The notes under the pieces: generated by a model
The model's database searches: none
What the model was told of the DNA's origin: nothing
What the model saw: only the letters and a program-made list of their open reading frames with translations
Position numbers and translations under genes: made by a program
Part shown: positions 28,076 through 36,536 of the stretch, piece after piece
How positions within the stretch are numbered: position 1 is the stretch's first letter
Layout: the number at the start of each line of letters is the position of its first letter
Origin: Gaiellasilicea sp963850995
GTDB taxonomy: Bacteria > Actinomycetota > Thermoleophilia > Gaiellales > Gaiellaceae
DNA length: 64,000 nt
Assembly: GCA_963850995.1 (NCBI GenBank)
Contig: CAWKNQ010000022.1
Location: forward strand, 1-64,000
Direction: 5' to 3'

Positions 28076-28891
28076 TTAGTTCGCAGGCATTTCGATGCTG
28101 ATGACGCAGTCGGTGCCGGCACCCTGGTAGTAGATGTCCCACGTCGCGCTGCGTGAGCTGTTCGACGCTCGCAGTTCGATGTGGCGGGTACCGGTGCCCG
28201 GGACGAGTGGTGAGATGACCGCGACACCGGACATGGTCTGGTACGAGAGGCCGGCGATCGAGTCGTCGATCCACACCGAGGTCTGACCTCCGCCCGCAGG
28301 GGTGGAGGTGAACTGGAGGAAGTACGAGCCCGCCGGGAACCCGCCGGGACCGCATCCGGTCGTGACGCCTCCGGCCCCTGGAACAGACGCGAACGTCTGC
28401 TGCCCTGCATTGACCCTGACCGACTCGACACCGGAAGGTCCTGCCGGTCCCGCCGGCCCTGCGGGTCCTGCCGGCCCGGTCGCTCCCGTCGGCCCTGGGG
28501 GTCCCGCGGGCCCTGCAGGACCGATCGGCCCTGGGGGTCCCGCCGGCCCTGCAGGACCGATCGGCCCCGCGGGTCCTGCCGGCCCTGTCGCCCCTGCCGG
28601 CCCGGCCGGCCCTTGCGGCCCGATCGGCCCGGGCGGCCCCTGAGGCCCTTGTGGTCCTGCAGGCCCTGCAGGCCCCGTCTGACTCCACTGGATGGACGTC
28701 TCGCTCGGATTGCACTCGGCGGCCGTCTCGACAATCCTCGTCTGCCCGTTCGCCGACTTGTAACAGGCATGAATGACGCCGCCTGCATCCGGGATGCTGG
28801 CGCCGGCGATCCCGGCGGCCATCGCGAGACCGACGGACGTACCACCAAGAATGACGAGAGGCCTGCGCCTGAATACGGAGAGGAATCTCAT
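28076..28891 (-). CDS. Secreted collagen-like protein with Gly-Pro-X repeats
   Basis: ATG 28891 has an AGGAGGG ribosome-binding site at 28895-28901. Residues 1-32 are basic then hydrophobic (RRRPLVILGGTSVGLAMAAG), a signal or anchor segment. A short head (ACYKSANGQTRIVETAAECN) with two cysteines precedes 27 uninterrupted collagen triplets (residues 73-153, mostly GPA with GPI, GPP, GPQ, GAT and GPS). The C-terminal ~118 residues form a beta-rich globular domain (GFPAGSYFLQFTSTPAGGGQ, ISPLVPGTGTRHIEL, SRSATWDIYYQGAGTDC). Bacterial collagen-like proteins of this layout trimerise and display an adhesive end outside the cell. The ligand is unknown. Confidence 0.85.
   Translation of the reverse strand: MRFLSVFRRRPLVILGGTSVGLAMAAGIAGASIPDAGGVIHACYKSANGQTRIVETAAECNPSETSIQWSQTGPAGPAGPQGPQGPPGPIGPQGPAGPAGATGPAGPAGPIGPAGPAGPPGPIGPAGPAGPPGPTGATGPAGPAGPAGPAGPSGVESVRVNAGQQTFASVPGAGGVTTGCGPGGFPAGSYFLQFTSTPAGGGQTSVWIDDSIAGLSYQTMSGVAVISPLVPGTGTRHIELRASNSSRSATWDIYYQGAGTDCVISIEMPAN
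28433..28675 (-). repeat. Collagen-like Gly-X-Y triplet tract
   Basis: Twenty-seven consecutive Gly-X-Y triplets inside the collagen-like gene. Nine-base units GGNCCNGCN repeat with small variations, so the tract is a likely site of slippage and assembly error. The triplet rhythm is unbroken, suggesting selection for the triple helix. Confidence 0.9.
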
Positions 28892-29026
28892 CTGCCCTCC
28901 TCGTTCGCTTGGGAGGGTCGACCGCACTCCCCTCACGAATTCGCCAGGCGTCACATCCTCTCCCGGAACCGAGCAAGAAGTCAAAGCGCCGCAGGCTCGC
29001 TTGCTCGACCGGTTTAGGATCGGCCG

Positions 29027-30278
29027 ATGCGCGCTGCGGCCCTTGGAGCTCTCGTGGTCCTGGCGCTCGCCTTCGCTTCTGCCGCGGAGGCGCGCACCAT
29101 CCATGTCCGCAGCGACGGGCAGTTCGCGAGCGGCCGAGCGTGCCCTGAGCCGTTCGGGCGGGAAGATCGTCCTCCACGCGCACCTGTACCAAAAGCTCGT
29201 CGTCAAGCCGCGCTCGCGGCGCCTGCTGCGGATCGTCGGCACGCGGGGCGCGCGCGTCCAGAGCCTGATCTTCGAAGGGACGCAGCGCGTCTCGTTCGGC
29301 CGGGTCCGCATCGGCCCGATCACGCGCAACGCGCTCGTCCAGATGTGGGGCTCCCGCGACATCGTCCTGCACGACCTCTTCGTGAGCGCGCGGCGAACGC
29401 GGTTCTCCGCCTCCGTTCTGATCGCGGACGCGCGGCGGGTGACGATCCGGCGCAGCACCTTCGCGCACTGCGGCGATCGCGTGCGCGAGTTCGTCAACTG
29501 CGTGACGCTCTACCGCTGGTCGCACGACGTCGTGATCGAGGACAACTGGTTCCACGACTGCTACGGCTGCGACTTCGTCCACGGCCGCTTCGGCACCGAC
29601 CTGACGATCCGCGGGAACCGCTTCGAGCGCGCGCTGCCGTGCGGGATGGGCCGCTACCGGTGCGGGCACCAGGATCTCGTCCAGCTCTTCGCCGGGCGGC
29701 GGCTGCGCGTCGCGGGCAACCGCTTCGGCATCTACCGCGGCGGCGGCGCCCAGCTCTACCTGACCAACAGCGTCGACTTCGCGACGATCGTGAACAACGT
29801 CTTCGTCGGCACGGACGCGCGCGTGCCCGGGTACCGCGCGCGGATGGGGATCGTGCTCGGCAGCAACAGGTCGAGGCGGCTGCCGCACTACGCGAAGATC
29901 CTCAACAACACGATCCTGACCGGCTACAGGCGGCGGGACGGCTACGCGGGGTCACTGCGGATGAGCTCGAGGTACGGCGGCGTGCAGCGCTGGAAGCGGC
30001 CGGTCGTCGCGAACAACGTGATCGGGCTGCTGGAGACGCCCGGCCGCGTCTGTCTCGCCGCGCGGCAGTTCCTGGCGAACGTCGTCGTCCGCGGGCGCGG
30101 CTGCTCGCCGTACGACCTCGTCGGCTCGGCCGGAGTCGACTGGCGCGGCCGGCCGGTGACCGGCTCCGCCCTCATCGACGTCGCCAACCGCGACCTCGCG
30201 CCGGCGACCGACGCGACGGGACGCCGGCGCGGACGCGCGCCGGACATCGGCGCGCTCGAGTACCGTGCCGCCCGCTAG
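29027..30278 (+). CDS. Secreted right-handed parallel beta-helix protein (one frameshift)
   Basis: ATG 29027 begins with a signal peptide (AALGALVVLALAFASAAEA). After IHVRSDGQFAS the frame changes near 29135 and continues AERALSRSGGKIVLHAHLYQ. The rest is a series of short strands with Asn and Gly turns typical of parallel beta-helices: IVLHDLFVSARRT, VVIEDNWFHDCYGCDFVHGR, TIRGNRFERAL, LRVAGNRFGIYRG and FATIVNNVFVG. The end GRAPDIGALEYRAAR is the characteristic C-terminal cap of these proteins. It may be a polysaccharide lyase or binding protein; I see no certain catalytic site. Its stop overlaps the converging VOC gene's stop by 4 bases (CTAG). Confidence 0.8.
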
Positions 30279-31069
30279 GACTGCTCCGCGGGCGACTGCA
30301 GCACCTGGAAGACGGCACCGACCGGATCCTCGAGCACGGCGAGCCGGCCGACCTCGGGAATGTCCATCGGTCCCGCGAGAAGCGTCCCGCCGAGCTCCTC
30401 GGCGCGGCGTCTGGTCTCGTCGGTGTCGGCGACCGTGAAGACCGTCGACCAGTTGGGCGGCACGCCGGCGTCCTTCATCGGCGGCGTGATCTGCAGGATC
30501 CCGGCGATGCCCCGCCCGTCGACCTTGAGGACGCGGTAGACGTCGGCGTCACCCATCGGCGCCTCGTCGACCTCGTAGCCGAACACGTCCTTGTAGAAGG
30601 CGGCCGCTTTGGCCGGGTCGTCCGTCTGGCACTCGTTCCAGTTGAGCGTCCCGGGCTCGTTCGCGAGCTCCGCGCCGATGTGCTCGCGCGCCTGCCAGAC
30701 GCCGAAGACGGCGCCGGTGGGATCCTGCGCGATCGTCATCCGGCCCGAGTCGAAGACGTCGAACGGCTCCGCGAGGACGGTGCCGCCGGCGCTGCGGATC
30801 TTCTCGGCTGTCGCGTCGGCGTCGTCGCTCGCGATGTAGGTCGTCCAGTGCGGCGGGACGCCCTCCTGCCCCGGCGGCGGCGGGCTCCCGGCGGCGACGC
30901 TCTTCCCGTTCAGGCTGAACATCGTGTAGCCGCCCGCCTCGGGCTCGGACGACCGGTCGGCGGTCCAGCCGAAGAGGCCGCGGTAGAAGTCGATGCTGCG
31001 ATCGAGGTCGGGGCTCGTGACGTCGACCCAGCATGGGGTTCCTTCTGCGTATGAGGTGAATTCGGTCAT
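30275..31069 (-). CDS. Two-domain VOC family protein, Cfp30B-like
   Basis: ATG 31069 encodes 264 residues with two glyoxalase-type domains. The first reads GTPCWVDVTSPDLDRSIDFY, SEPEAGGYTMFSLNGKSVAA and ends DPTGAVFGVWQAREHIGA. The second reads GTLNWNECQTDDPAKAAAFY, then YRVLKVDGRGIAGILQI and ends LEDPVGAVFQVLQS. Each domain has the paired beta-alpha-beta-beta-beta modules of the vicinal oxygen chelate fold. The layout is like mycobacterial Cfp30B and related hydrolase or glyoxalase-like proteins. Metal ligands are not certain. The substrate is unknown. Confidence 0.85.
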   Translation of the reverse strand: MTEFTSYAEGTPCWVDVTSPDLDRSIDFYRGLFGWTADRSSEPEAGGYTMFSLNGKSVAAGSPPPPGQEGVPPHWTTYIASDDADATAEKIRSAGGTVLAEPFDVFDSGRMTIAQDPTGAVFGVWQAREHIGAELANEPGTLNWNECQTDDPAKAAAFYKDVFGYEVDEAPMGDADVYRVLKVDGRGIAGILQITPPMKDAGVPPNWSTVFTVADTDETRRRAEELGGTLLAGPMDIPEVGRLAVLEDPVGAVFQVLQSPAEQS

Positions 31070-31076
31070 GTCGCGA

Positions 31077-31823
31077 TCATGCCCGGTTGCGCGCACATGT
31101 TGCAGGGCTGCGGTCGGGGACGGGCGTCCCTCCGTAGAGCTTCGTCGCAGCCAGCACGTCCCGTACCTCGAGCAGCCGGCACCGCCACTCCCAGGGCGCG
31201 CTCGGACGGCAGCGGCTCGAGCCGCGAAAGCTGCCGGACGCGTTCATGGCGGCGCAATCGGCGTCGTCGTGCTCGAGACCGAGCACGTGGCCGAGCTCGT
31301 GCGCCAGTACCCGAGCCGCCGAGAACGGATCGCACCCCAGCGATCCTGGCTGCGTGAACACGGTCGCTGTCGCCCGCGGGGCGTATCCGAGCGTCGCGCG
31401 GCCGTGGCCGCAGGGCCGACCTACGCCCCTCTTGATCACCAGCTCGGCGGCATCGGACGTCGTCGCGACGAACCGAACACCCGCGCCACTCCGGTTCCAG
31501 GCATCGACGGCCTGGCGAAGCGCCCACTCGTACTCTGGAGCAGCGTTGAAGTACGCGATGTCGCCACCCGGCCACGGCCCGCCGATGTCGGGCCCGGACG
31601 CGGCGAGGCCCGGTAGGCCGGGGATCGCGGGAGAATCGACGGCCGACGCCAGAATCGCGACCAAGCCGCAGAGCATGACGACGGCCGCGATGAGCTCGAA
31701 GACGGAGACGTCGCGGCGCCAGATGCTGGTGGATCGGCTCCCGCTCGAGGGCGCACGCCCTCCGAGGAAGCGGTCTCGCTCCTCGTCCGTCCACTCCGCC
31801 CAGTCGCGATCCTCCCACCCCAC
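31077..31823 (-). CDS. Matrixin-type zinc metalloprotease, membrane-anchored
   Basis: GTG 31823 starts a charged head (GWEDRDWAEWTDEERDRFLG), then a membrane segment around VFELIAAVVMLCGLVAILAS. The outer part has a metzincin site HELGHVLGLEHDD, matching HExxHxxGxxH with all three histidines. Upstream features DIAYFNAAPEYEWALRQAVD, WNRSGAGVRFVATTSDAAEL and GRATLGYAP are matrixin-like. The Met-turn is less clear (a Met in AAMNASGSF 3 residues after the site). It should be an extracytoplasmic peptidase; 248 residues is within the family range. Confidence 0.85.
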   Translation of the reverse strand: MGWEDRDWAEWTDEERDRFLGGRAPSSGSRSTSIWRRDVSVFELIAAVVMLCGLVAILASAVDSPAIPGLPGLAASGPDIGGPWPGGDIAYFNAAPEYEWALRQAVDAWNRSGAGVRFVATTSDAAELVIKRGVGRPCGHGRATLGYAPRATATVFTQPGSLGCDPFSAARVLAHELGHVLGLEHDDADCAAMNASGSFRGSSRCRPSAPWEWRCRLLEVRDVLAATKLYGGTPVPDRSPATCARNRA

Positions 31824-31902
31824 GAGGCAACATGGTCGTCACCACGGGCGTTGTCGGCATCCCACGAAGGGGTGGTCAGACCGACCTGAACGCCCGGTGC
31901 GA

Positions 31903-33789
31903 CTAGGGCCGCGGCGGCTCGGGGGCCGGGAAGGCGGCCCAGCCTTGCTCGGCCAGCGTCGCCAGGTTGCTCGACTTGAGCCCCGCGTCCGAGACGGTCA
32001 TGAGCGAGGCCCCGACGACGAGCGAGCGCCTGATCGCGGCCGTGCCGTGGTCGACGCGCCCGACAGCATCGATCCCGCGGGCGCGCCCGACCCGGTAGCC
32101 GGCCGCGCGCAGCTCGAACGGGACGACGACGAGGCTCGTCCGCTGCCAGTAGAGGAAGGCGTGGTGGTCCGACTCCGCCTCCGACCAGCCCAGGCCGAGA
32201 TGCTGCTTGTGCAGCCGCGCCGGGCTGCGCAGGTTCGACACGTCGAAGAGCGAGATCTGCGTGCCGAGCGGCCGGCCGTCGTCGGTCGCGTCCTGACCGA
32301 TCCCGAGCAGCAGGTCCTCGCCGATCGGGTGCAGGTACGCGGAGTAGCCCGGGATCTTCAGCTCTCCGAGCACGCGCGGGCGCTCCGGCACGGCGAGGTC
32401 GATCGTGTAGAGCGGGTCGATCTGCCGGAAGGTGACGGCATAGCCGACGTCGCCGGCGAAGCGGACGGCGTACACGCGCTCGCCCCTGCCGAGCCCGCCG
32501 ACCCGGCCGATCTGGACGAGCGCCTCGCCCTGCGGGCGGAGCGTCGTCAGGTGCGACTCGACCTCGCCGACCCCGCCGCCCCACCAGGCCGGAGCTTCGG
32601 TGCTGACGACGCGCAGCACGCCGCGATGCTCGGACAGCGACCACTGGCTGAGCAGGTAGCCCGACACCGAGCCGCTGCCGCGGTACTGCGCCCGCGCGGG
32701 GCTCGAGATGTCGAACTTGTGGATCGCCGTGGTGACGCCGCTCTTCTCCTGCGTCGGTGCGTCCGGGTTGGGCCGGTCGAGCCAGCGCTCGGTCGCGACG
32801 TAGAGGCTCTCGGGTGAGGCATAGACGATCCGCCCGTCCGTCATCACCGCGACGGAGTCGACCGGCTGGAGCCCCTTCGCCAGGTCGACCGTGAGCACCG
32901 TGAGCATCCCGAGGCCGGAGAAGCCCGGCGGACGGCTGACGTCGCGGCACTGGACGAGCGCGCGCTTCGGCCCGGCCTTCGCGCCCGCCCGCTTGATCCG
33001 GTACGAGGGCAGCCAGGCGGCGAGACGCGACGAGGCGAGGACGGCGCGGTTGTGCTTGGCAGCAGCCGACAGCGCGTCGGAAGTCGGCTCCTTGGGCGGG
33101 TCGAACGGCAGCTTGGTCGGGATCTGCGAGGTCGAGACGATCCGTGCGCTGCCGCCGACGAGGCGCGCGGCGACGTAGGCGCCGTCGAGCGTCAGCGTGT
33201 TGACAACGCGCAGCCGGGCCGGATCGGACACGTCCACCTCGGTGAGGACGGACTCGGCCGGCGCGAAGGGCGCGATCCGGGCAGCGATCGCGGGCAGCGG
33301 CTCGGCCCAGTAGCCGCCGCGCGAGAGCACGAGCAGGCGATCGCCGTGGAGGAGCAGCTCGTGGCTCCGGTTGACGTCGAGCTTCAGCGAGTCGAGGAGA
33401 CGGGGCTTCGCAGTGCGGACGTCGACGGCGTTGAGGCGTCCACTCGCGACCGCGAAGACGGTGTGCCCGTTCGTCTTGACGAGGTCGGGCTCGTCGACAC
33501 CTTCCTCCTGGACGTTCGTGCCGGAGTAGTCGACGCCCTGCTGCGGCGCGGCCTGGCGGGCGGCCGCCTCGGCGGCGACCGGAACGAGCCCCGGCTGCCC
33601 GCCCAGCCCGTACGGGCCGACGAAGCGGCCCGCCTGCTCCTTCGCATAGCCGAGGAGGTCGCCGCACGAGCGGAAGGCGACGAGCTTCGGCGCCTTCGTC
33701 GCGCGCGCGTCGGCGGTCGTACCGGCGAGCGCCACGGCGACAAGTGCCGCCAGCGCAATGAGCAACGCGACACGTCGAGCCACGGTCAT
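31903..33789 (-). CDS. Secreted beta-propeller domain protein
   Basis: ATG 33789 follows AAGGAG by 4 bases and was chosen over GTG 33792. Residues 1-29 are a signal peptide (ARRVALLIALAALVAVALAG). The rest, about 600 residues, is a Beta_propel-type repeat protein: GTNVQEEGVDEPDLVKTNGH, VFAVASGRLNAVDVRT, SLYVATERWLDRPNPDAPTQ, TTAIHKFDISSPARAQYRGS and VYAVRFAGDVGYAVTFRQID, PLYTIDLAVPERPRVLGELK then IPGYSAYLHPIGEDLLLGIG. The NVQExGVDEPD motif is diagnostic for this family of extracellular propellers. Function is unknown; it is likely anchored or released outside the cell. Confidence 0.85.
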   Translation of the reverse strand: MTVARRVALLIALAALVAVALAGTTADARATKAPKLVAFRSCGDLLGYAKEQAGRFVGPYGLGGQPGLVPVAAEAAARQAAPQQGVDYSGTNVQEEGVDEPDLVKTNGHTVFAVASGRLNAVDVRTAKPRLLDSLKLDVNRSHELLLHGDRLLVLSRGGYWAEPLPAIAARIAPFAPAESVLTEVDVSDPARLRVVNTLTLDGAYVAARLVGGSARIVSTSQIPTKLPFDPPKEPTSDALSAAAKHNRAVLASSRLAAWLPSYRIKRAGAKAGPKRALVQCRDVSRPPGFSGLGMLTVLTVDLAKGLQPVDSVAVMTDGRIVYASPESLYVATERWLDRPNPDAPTQEKSGVTTAIHKFDISSPARAQYRGSGSVSGYLLSQWSLSEHRGVLRVVSTEAPAWWGGGVGEVESHLTTLRPQGEALVQIGRVGGLGRGERVYAVRFAGDVGYAVTFRQIDPLYTIDLAVPERPRVLGELKIPGYSAYLHPIGEDLLLGIGQDATDDGRPLGTQISLFDVSNLRSPARLHKQHLGLGWSEAESDHHAFLYWQRTSLVVVPFELRAAGYRVGRARGIDAVGRVDHGTAAIRRSLVVGASLMTVSDAGLKSSNLATLAEQGWAAFPAPEPPRP

Positions 33790-33800
33790 CACACTCCTTA

Positions 33801-33838
33801 TACGTCACGGGCGGCGCAAGCGTCACGGCCGTTACGTA
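33801..33838. promoter_or_regulatory. Operator-like repeats upstream of the XRE gene
   Basis: Two direct copies of CGTCACGG (33803-33810 and 33821-33828) are followed by the inverted CCGTTACG at 33829-33836. The last two form a 16-base near-palindrome (14 of 16 matching). The site lies between the divergent beta-propeller and XRE genes, 25 bases upstream of the XRE ATG. It is a plausible binding site for that regulator. Inferred from symmetry and position. Confidence 0.45.
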
Positions 33839-33862
33839 CATCTTTTCTGATATCTTCAGCGC

Positions 33863-34192
33863 ATGGAGGCCGGGGAGCTGCTGCGCGAGGCGCGCCGGCG
33901 GCACGGGCTGACGCAGAAGCAGCTCGCGATCCGCGCGCGCACCTCCCAGGCCGCGATCTCGCGGATCGAGCGCGGCCTCGTCTCCCCGACGGTCGAGACG
34001 CTGGGGAAGCTGCTCGCGATGATGAACGAGGAGCTCGTCCTCGACGCGCGCGAGATCGACTGGGGGCACGACGTGACGCTGATCCAAGGCAACCTCGAGC
34101 TCGACGTCGGCCAGCGGCTCGCCCAGGCGGAGGCATTCGACGACTTCGCAAAGGAGCTCCGGCGTGCAGCCCGAGCCGTTTCGGGCGCGTGA
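33863..34192 (+). CDS. XRE-type helix-turn-helix regulator
   Basis: This 109-residue protein has a Cro/C1 HTH at residues 4-60: LLREARRRHGLTQKQLAIRA followed by RTSQAAISRIERGLVSPTVE and TLGKLLAMMNEELVL. The recognition helix is around SQAAISRIER. The C-terminal tail (DFAKELRRAARAVSGA) is helical. No clear ribosome-binding site precedes the ATG, so the leader may be short or leaderless. The downstream nucleotidyltransferase begins 29 bases before this stop, so the pair is tightly coupled, as in antitoxin-toxin operons in which the regulator is the antitoxin. Confidence 0.88.
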   Translation: MEAGELLREARRRHGLTQKQLAIRARTSQAAISRIERGLVSPTVETLGKLLAMMNEELVLDAREIDWGHDVTLIQGNLELDVGQRLAQAEAFDDFAKELRRAARAVSGA

Positions 34193-34670
34193 GCACCTTC
34201 GGGTGCTGGTCGGCCACGGCGTCGACTTCGTCGTTGTCGGCGGGATCGCTGGGATCGCACGCGGCTCCGCCTACATGACCGAGGATCTCGACATCGCCTA
34301 CGCGCGCGACCCCGACAACCTCGAGCGGCTGGCAGCCGCCCTTCGTGAGGTCGGTGCCCGCCTTCGCGGAGCCCCGCCCGACGTGCCGTTCATCCTCGAC
34401 GCGAAGACACTCGCCGCCGGAGCGCACTTCACGTTCGACACCGACCGCGGTCCGCTCGACATTCTCGACCGGCCCGACGGATCCCCACCCTACGAAGAGC
34501 TGCGACGCCGAGCGGGCGCGCCGGTGGAGGTCGACGGGATTCCCGTGTACGTCGCGTCGCTCGACGACCTGATCGCGATGAAGGAGGCGACCGGACGCCC
34601 GCGGGATCAGGTCGTCGCGAGCGAGCTGCGCCTGCTCTCCGACGAGCTCAATCGACGCGGTACGCCATGA
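34164..34670 (+). CDS. Nucleotidyltransferase partner of the XRE gene
   Basis: The gene overlaps the XRE gene by 29 bases and encodes 168 residues. The fold is a minimal nucleotidyltransferase: DFVVVGGIAGIARGSAYMTE followed by DLDIAYARDPDNLERLAAAL, where GG...E-D-L-D-I is the active-site signature. Later parts are TFDTDRGPLDILDRPDGSP, with a third Asp likely, and VASLDDLIAMKEATGRPRDQ, a segment shared with AbiEii/MenT-like proteins. It may be a toxin that modifies tRNA or another nucleotide acceptor, restrained by the XRE protein. The gene ends 23 bases inside the converging GNAT gene. Confidence 0.8.
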   Translation: MQPEPFRAREHLRVLVGHGVDFVVVGGIAGIARGSAYMTEDLDIAYARDPDNLERLAAALREVGARLRGAPPDVPFILDAKTLAAGAHFTFDTDRGPLDILDRPDGSPPYEELRRRAGAPVEVDGIPVYVASLDDLIAMKEATGRPRDQVVASELRLLSDELNRRGTP

Positions 34671-35151
34671 GGATCGCGTCGACGTACTCGTTGTCGCGGC
34701 GATAGTGGTCGCGGCGCAGGCCCTCGCGCTCGTAGCCGAACTGCTCGTACAGCCGGATCGCCGGCTCGTTCCATGGGAACACGTGCAGCTCGAGCTTGCG
34801 GACGCCCGCGGCGCGCGCCCATTCGACCGCCTGCTCGAGCAGTGCCTGCCCGATCCCGCGGCGGCGATGGCCGGCGGCGACCATCAGGCCGAGGTCGGCG
34901 ACGTGGTGGCTCGCCCGGTGCGGGTCGCGCGCGACGGAGAGGCGACCCACGATGGCTCCATCGTCGTCGGCGACGAAGACCGCCGCGTCGGGGTGTCGCT
35001 TGAGCGCGCGTAGGTAGCGACGCTCCTCCCCCACGCTGCGCCAGCTGTCCGTGTTCAGAAGCCAGGCTTCCGGCTCGCTGCCGACGGCCACGGCGAGCTC
35101 CACGAGCGCCGCCGCGTCATCCGGCCGCGCACGCCTCACGACAAAGCTCAT
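34648..35151 (-). CDS. GNAT family N-acetyltransferase
   Basis: ATG 35151 encodes 167 residues with the GNAT acetyl-CoA site: ADLGLMVAAGHRRRGIGQALL, here with R-R-x-G-I-G-Q-A (R/Q-x-x-G-x-G/A). Other motifs are RPDDAAALVELAVAVGSEP near the start and LELHVFPWNEPAIRLYEQFG followed by YEREGLRRDHYRRD near the end, as in RimI-like acetyltransferases. The acceptor is unknown. Its start overlaps the stop of the GGT gene by 4 bases (ATGA), so the two are probably co-expressed. Confidence 0.88.
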   Translation of the reverse strand: MSFVVRRARPDDAAALVELAVAVGSEPEAWLLNTDSWRSVGEERRYLRALKRHPDAAVFVADDDGAIVGRLSVARDPHRASHHVADLGLMVAAGHRRRGIGQALLEQAVEWARAAGVRKLELHVFPWNEPAIRLYEQFGYEREGLRRDHYRRDNEYVDAILMAYRVD

Positions 35152-36458
35152 CCGACGACGATTCCGTGGCCGCCCCGGCGCGGGTCGCCCGCGGCCGCGA
35201 GCGAGCCGTCCGCGCAGCGCTCGACCGCGGCGACGCCGCCGAAGTAGAGGTTGCGCCCCGACCAGCGCACAGCGTTCCAGCCTTCGGGCGCGAGCTCCAT
35301 CAGCCCTCCTTCGAGATGGAGGACGTCGCCGTCGACGTGGATCCGCGGGTTGTCGATCGCCTCGTCGACGGGAGTCCCACGCAGGACGGCGTCTGCGACC
35401 TGCGCGATCGCGCCGGCGAGCCGCACCGAGCCGGCGCTGCCGAGCGCGAGCCGCGGGCGGCCGTCTTCGAGCACGAGCGTCGGCGTCATCATGCTCGCGA
35501 GCCGCGCGCCGGGGACCTTCGGCGCATGGCCGACCACGTCGAGCTCGCCGAGCATGTTGTTCAGCTGGGTGCCGCCGCGGAAGATGCCCGATCCGGCGCC
35601 GAGCGTCGAGGAGAACGCGGCGGCGTTGCCCGACGAGTCGAGCACGGAGATCTGCGTCGTCCCGGCTACCGCGAGCGGCGGCGCGGCTTCATAGCCGCGC
35701 TCGAGCGCTCGGGCGCGCTCCTCGAGCGTGTTCGCGGTCGCCAGCCGCTCGAGGGCGGCGGCGACGATCGCGCCGCCGCGGGAGGGCGCGGGCGTCGTCA
35801 GCACCTCGCGCTCGCCGATGCGGGTGCGGATCGGGTCGGGAGCGGCGACGCGATAGGCGGCGATGTCGTCCGCGAGCTCCGGGATCAGCTCGGTCACGGC
35901 GTCCGAGCCGGCGTCGCGGAGGCGTTCCAGCGTCTCGACGAAGTCGGACGTCTCGATCCGCTCGCCGACGCCGTAGATCCGGCGGCCGCCCTCGTCGCGC
36001 TGGAGGATCCCCGCCAGGATCAGGTGGAGGAAGCGCTGGGCCTCCGTCGCGTCGAGCCCGCGCTCGGCGAGCTCGATCGCCGGCTCGACGAGGGTCGGCC
36101 AGGGGATGCTCGCGAAGCGCCGATGCGCCTCCTCGAGCCCGGCGACGAGCCCGGGAACGGCCACCGAGCCCGCACCGATGTGGTAGCTCTGCGTCGAGTC
36201 GCCGAAGTCGATGGTCAGATCCTCGATCTCACCGAGCGGACGCGTGGGAGCGGCGAAGAAGCAGTCGAGCAGCGTCGCCTCGCCGTCGAGCCACGTGAGC
36301 AGGAAGCCGCCGCCCGTCGGCCCGGTCAGAGGTCCTTCCGCGACCGCGGCTGCGAAGGCCGCCGCGATGCACGCGTCGACGGCGTTGCCACCCTCCAGCA
36401 GCACCTGCGCGCCGGCCTCGGCGGTGACACGGTTCCCGGCTGCGATCGCGCCCTGCAT
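35148..36458 (-). CDS. Gamma-glutamyltransferase family protein
   Basis: The 436-residue protein has the Ntn-hydrolase GGT layout. It begins AAGNRVTAEAGAQVLLEGGN then AVDACIAAAFAAAVAEGPLT with the large-subunit motif GPTGGGFLLTW. The autocatalytic nucleophile is in PLAVAGTTQISVLDSSGNAA, with T267 as the first residue of the small subunit after processing. GTQLNNMLGELDVVG and the MMTPTLVLEDGRPRLALGSA segment complete the small subunit. There is no signal peptide and the length is at the short end for the family, so it may be cytosolic. It could act on glutathione or other gamma-glutamyl peptides. Confidence 0.9.
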   Translation of the reverse strand: MQGAIAAGNRVTAEAGAQVLLEGGNAVDACIAAAFAAAVAEGPLTGPTGGGFLLTWLDGEATLLDCFFAAPTRPLGEIEDLTIDFGDSTQSYHIGAGSVAVPGLVAGLEEAHRRFASIPWPTLVEPAIELAERGLDATEAQRFLHLILAGILQRDEGGRRIYGVGERIETSDFVETLERLRDAGSDAVTELIPELADDIAAYRVAAPDPIRTRIGEREVLTTPAPSRGGAIVAAALERLATANTLEERARALERGYEAAPPLAVAGTTQISVLDSSGNAAAFSSTLGAGSGIFRGGTQLNNMLGELDVVGHAPKVPGARLASMMTPTLVLEDGRPRLALGSAGSVRLAGAIAQVADAVLRGTPVDEAIDNPRIHVDGDVLHLEGGLMELAPEGWNAVRWSGRNLYFGGVAAVERCADGSLAAAGDPRRGGHGIVVG

Positions 36459-36536
36459 CCACTCAGGGTAAAGATGCTGTACGGATGCCGAAAAGGGTGA
36501 TGTAATCGGTCAAGATCACGGCTACGGTGTACGTGT

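Noticed and set aside
28302..28643. Plus-strand frame with Gly-Pro-Ala repeats opposite the collagen-like gene
   Set aside because: The reverse complement of GPA-type codons also reads as Gly, Pro and Ala. Only the minus strand has a ribosome-binding site, a signal segment, and a globular C terminus.
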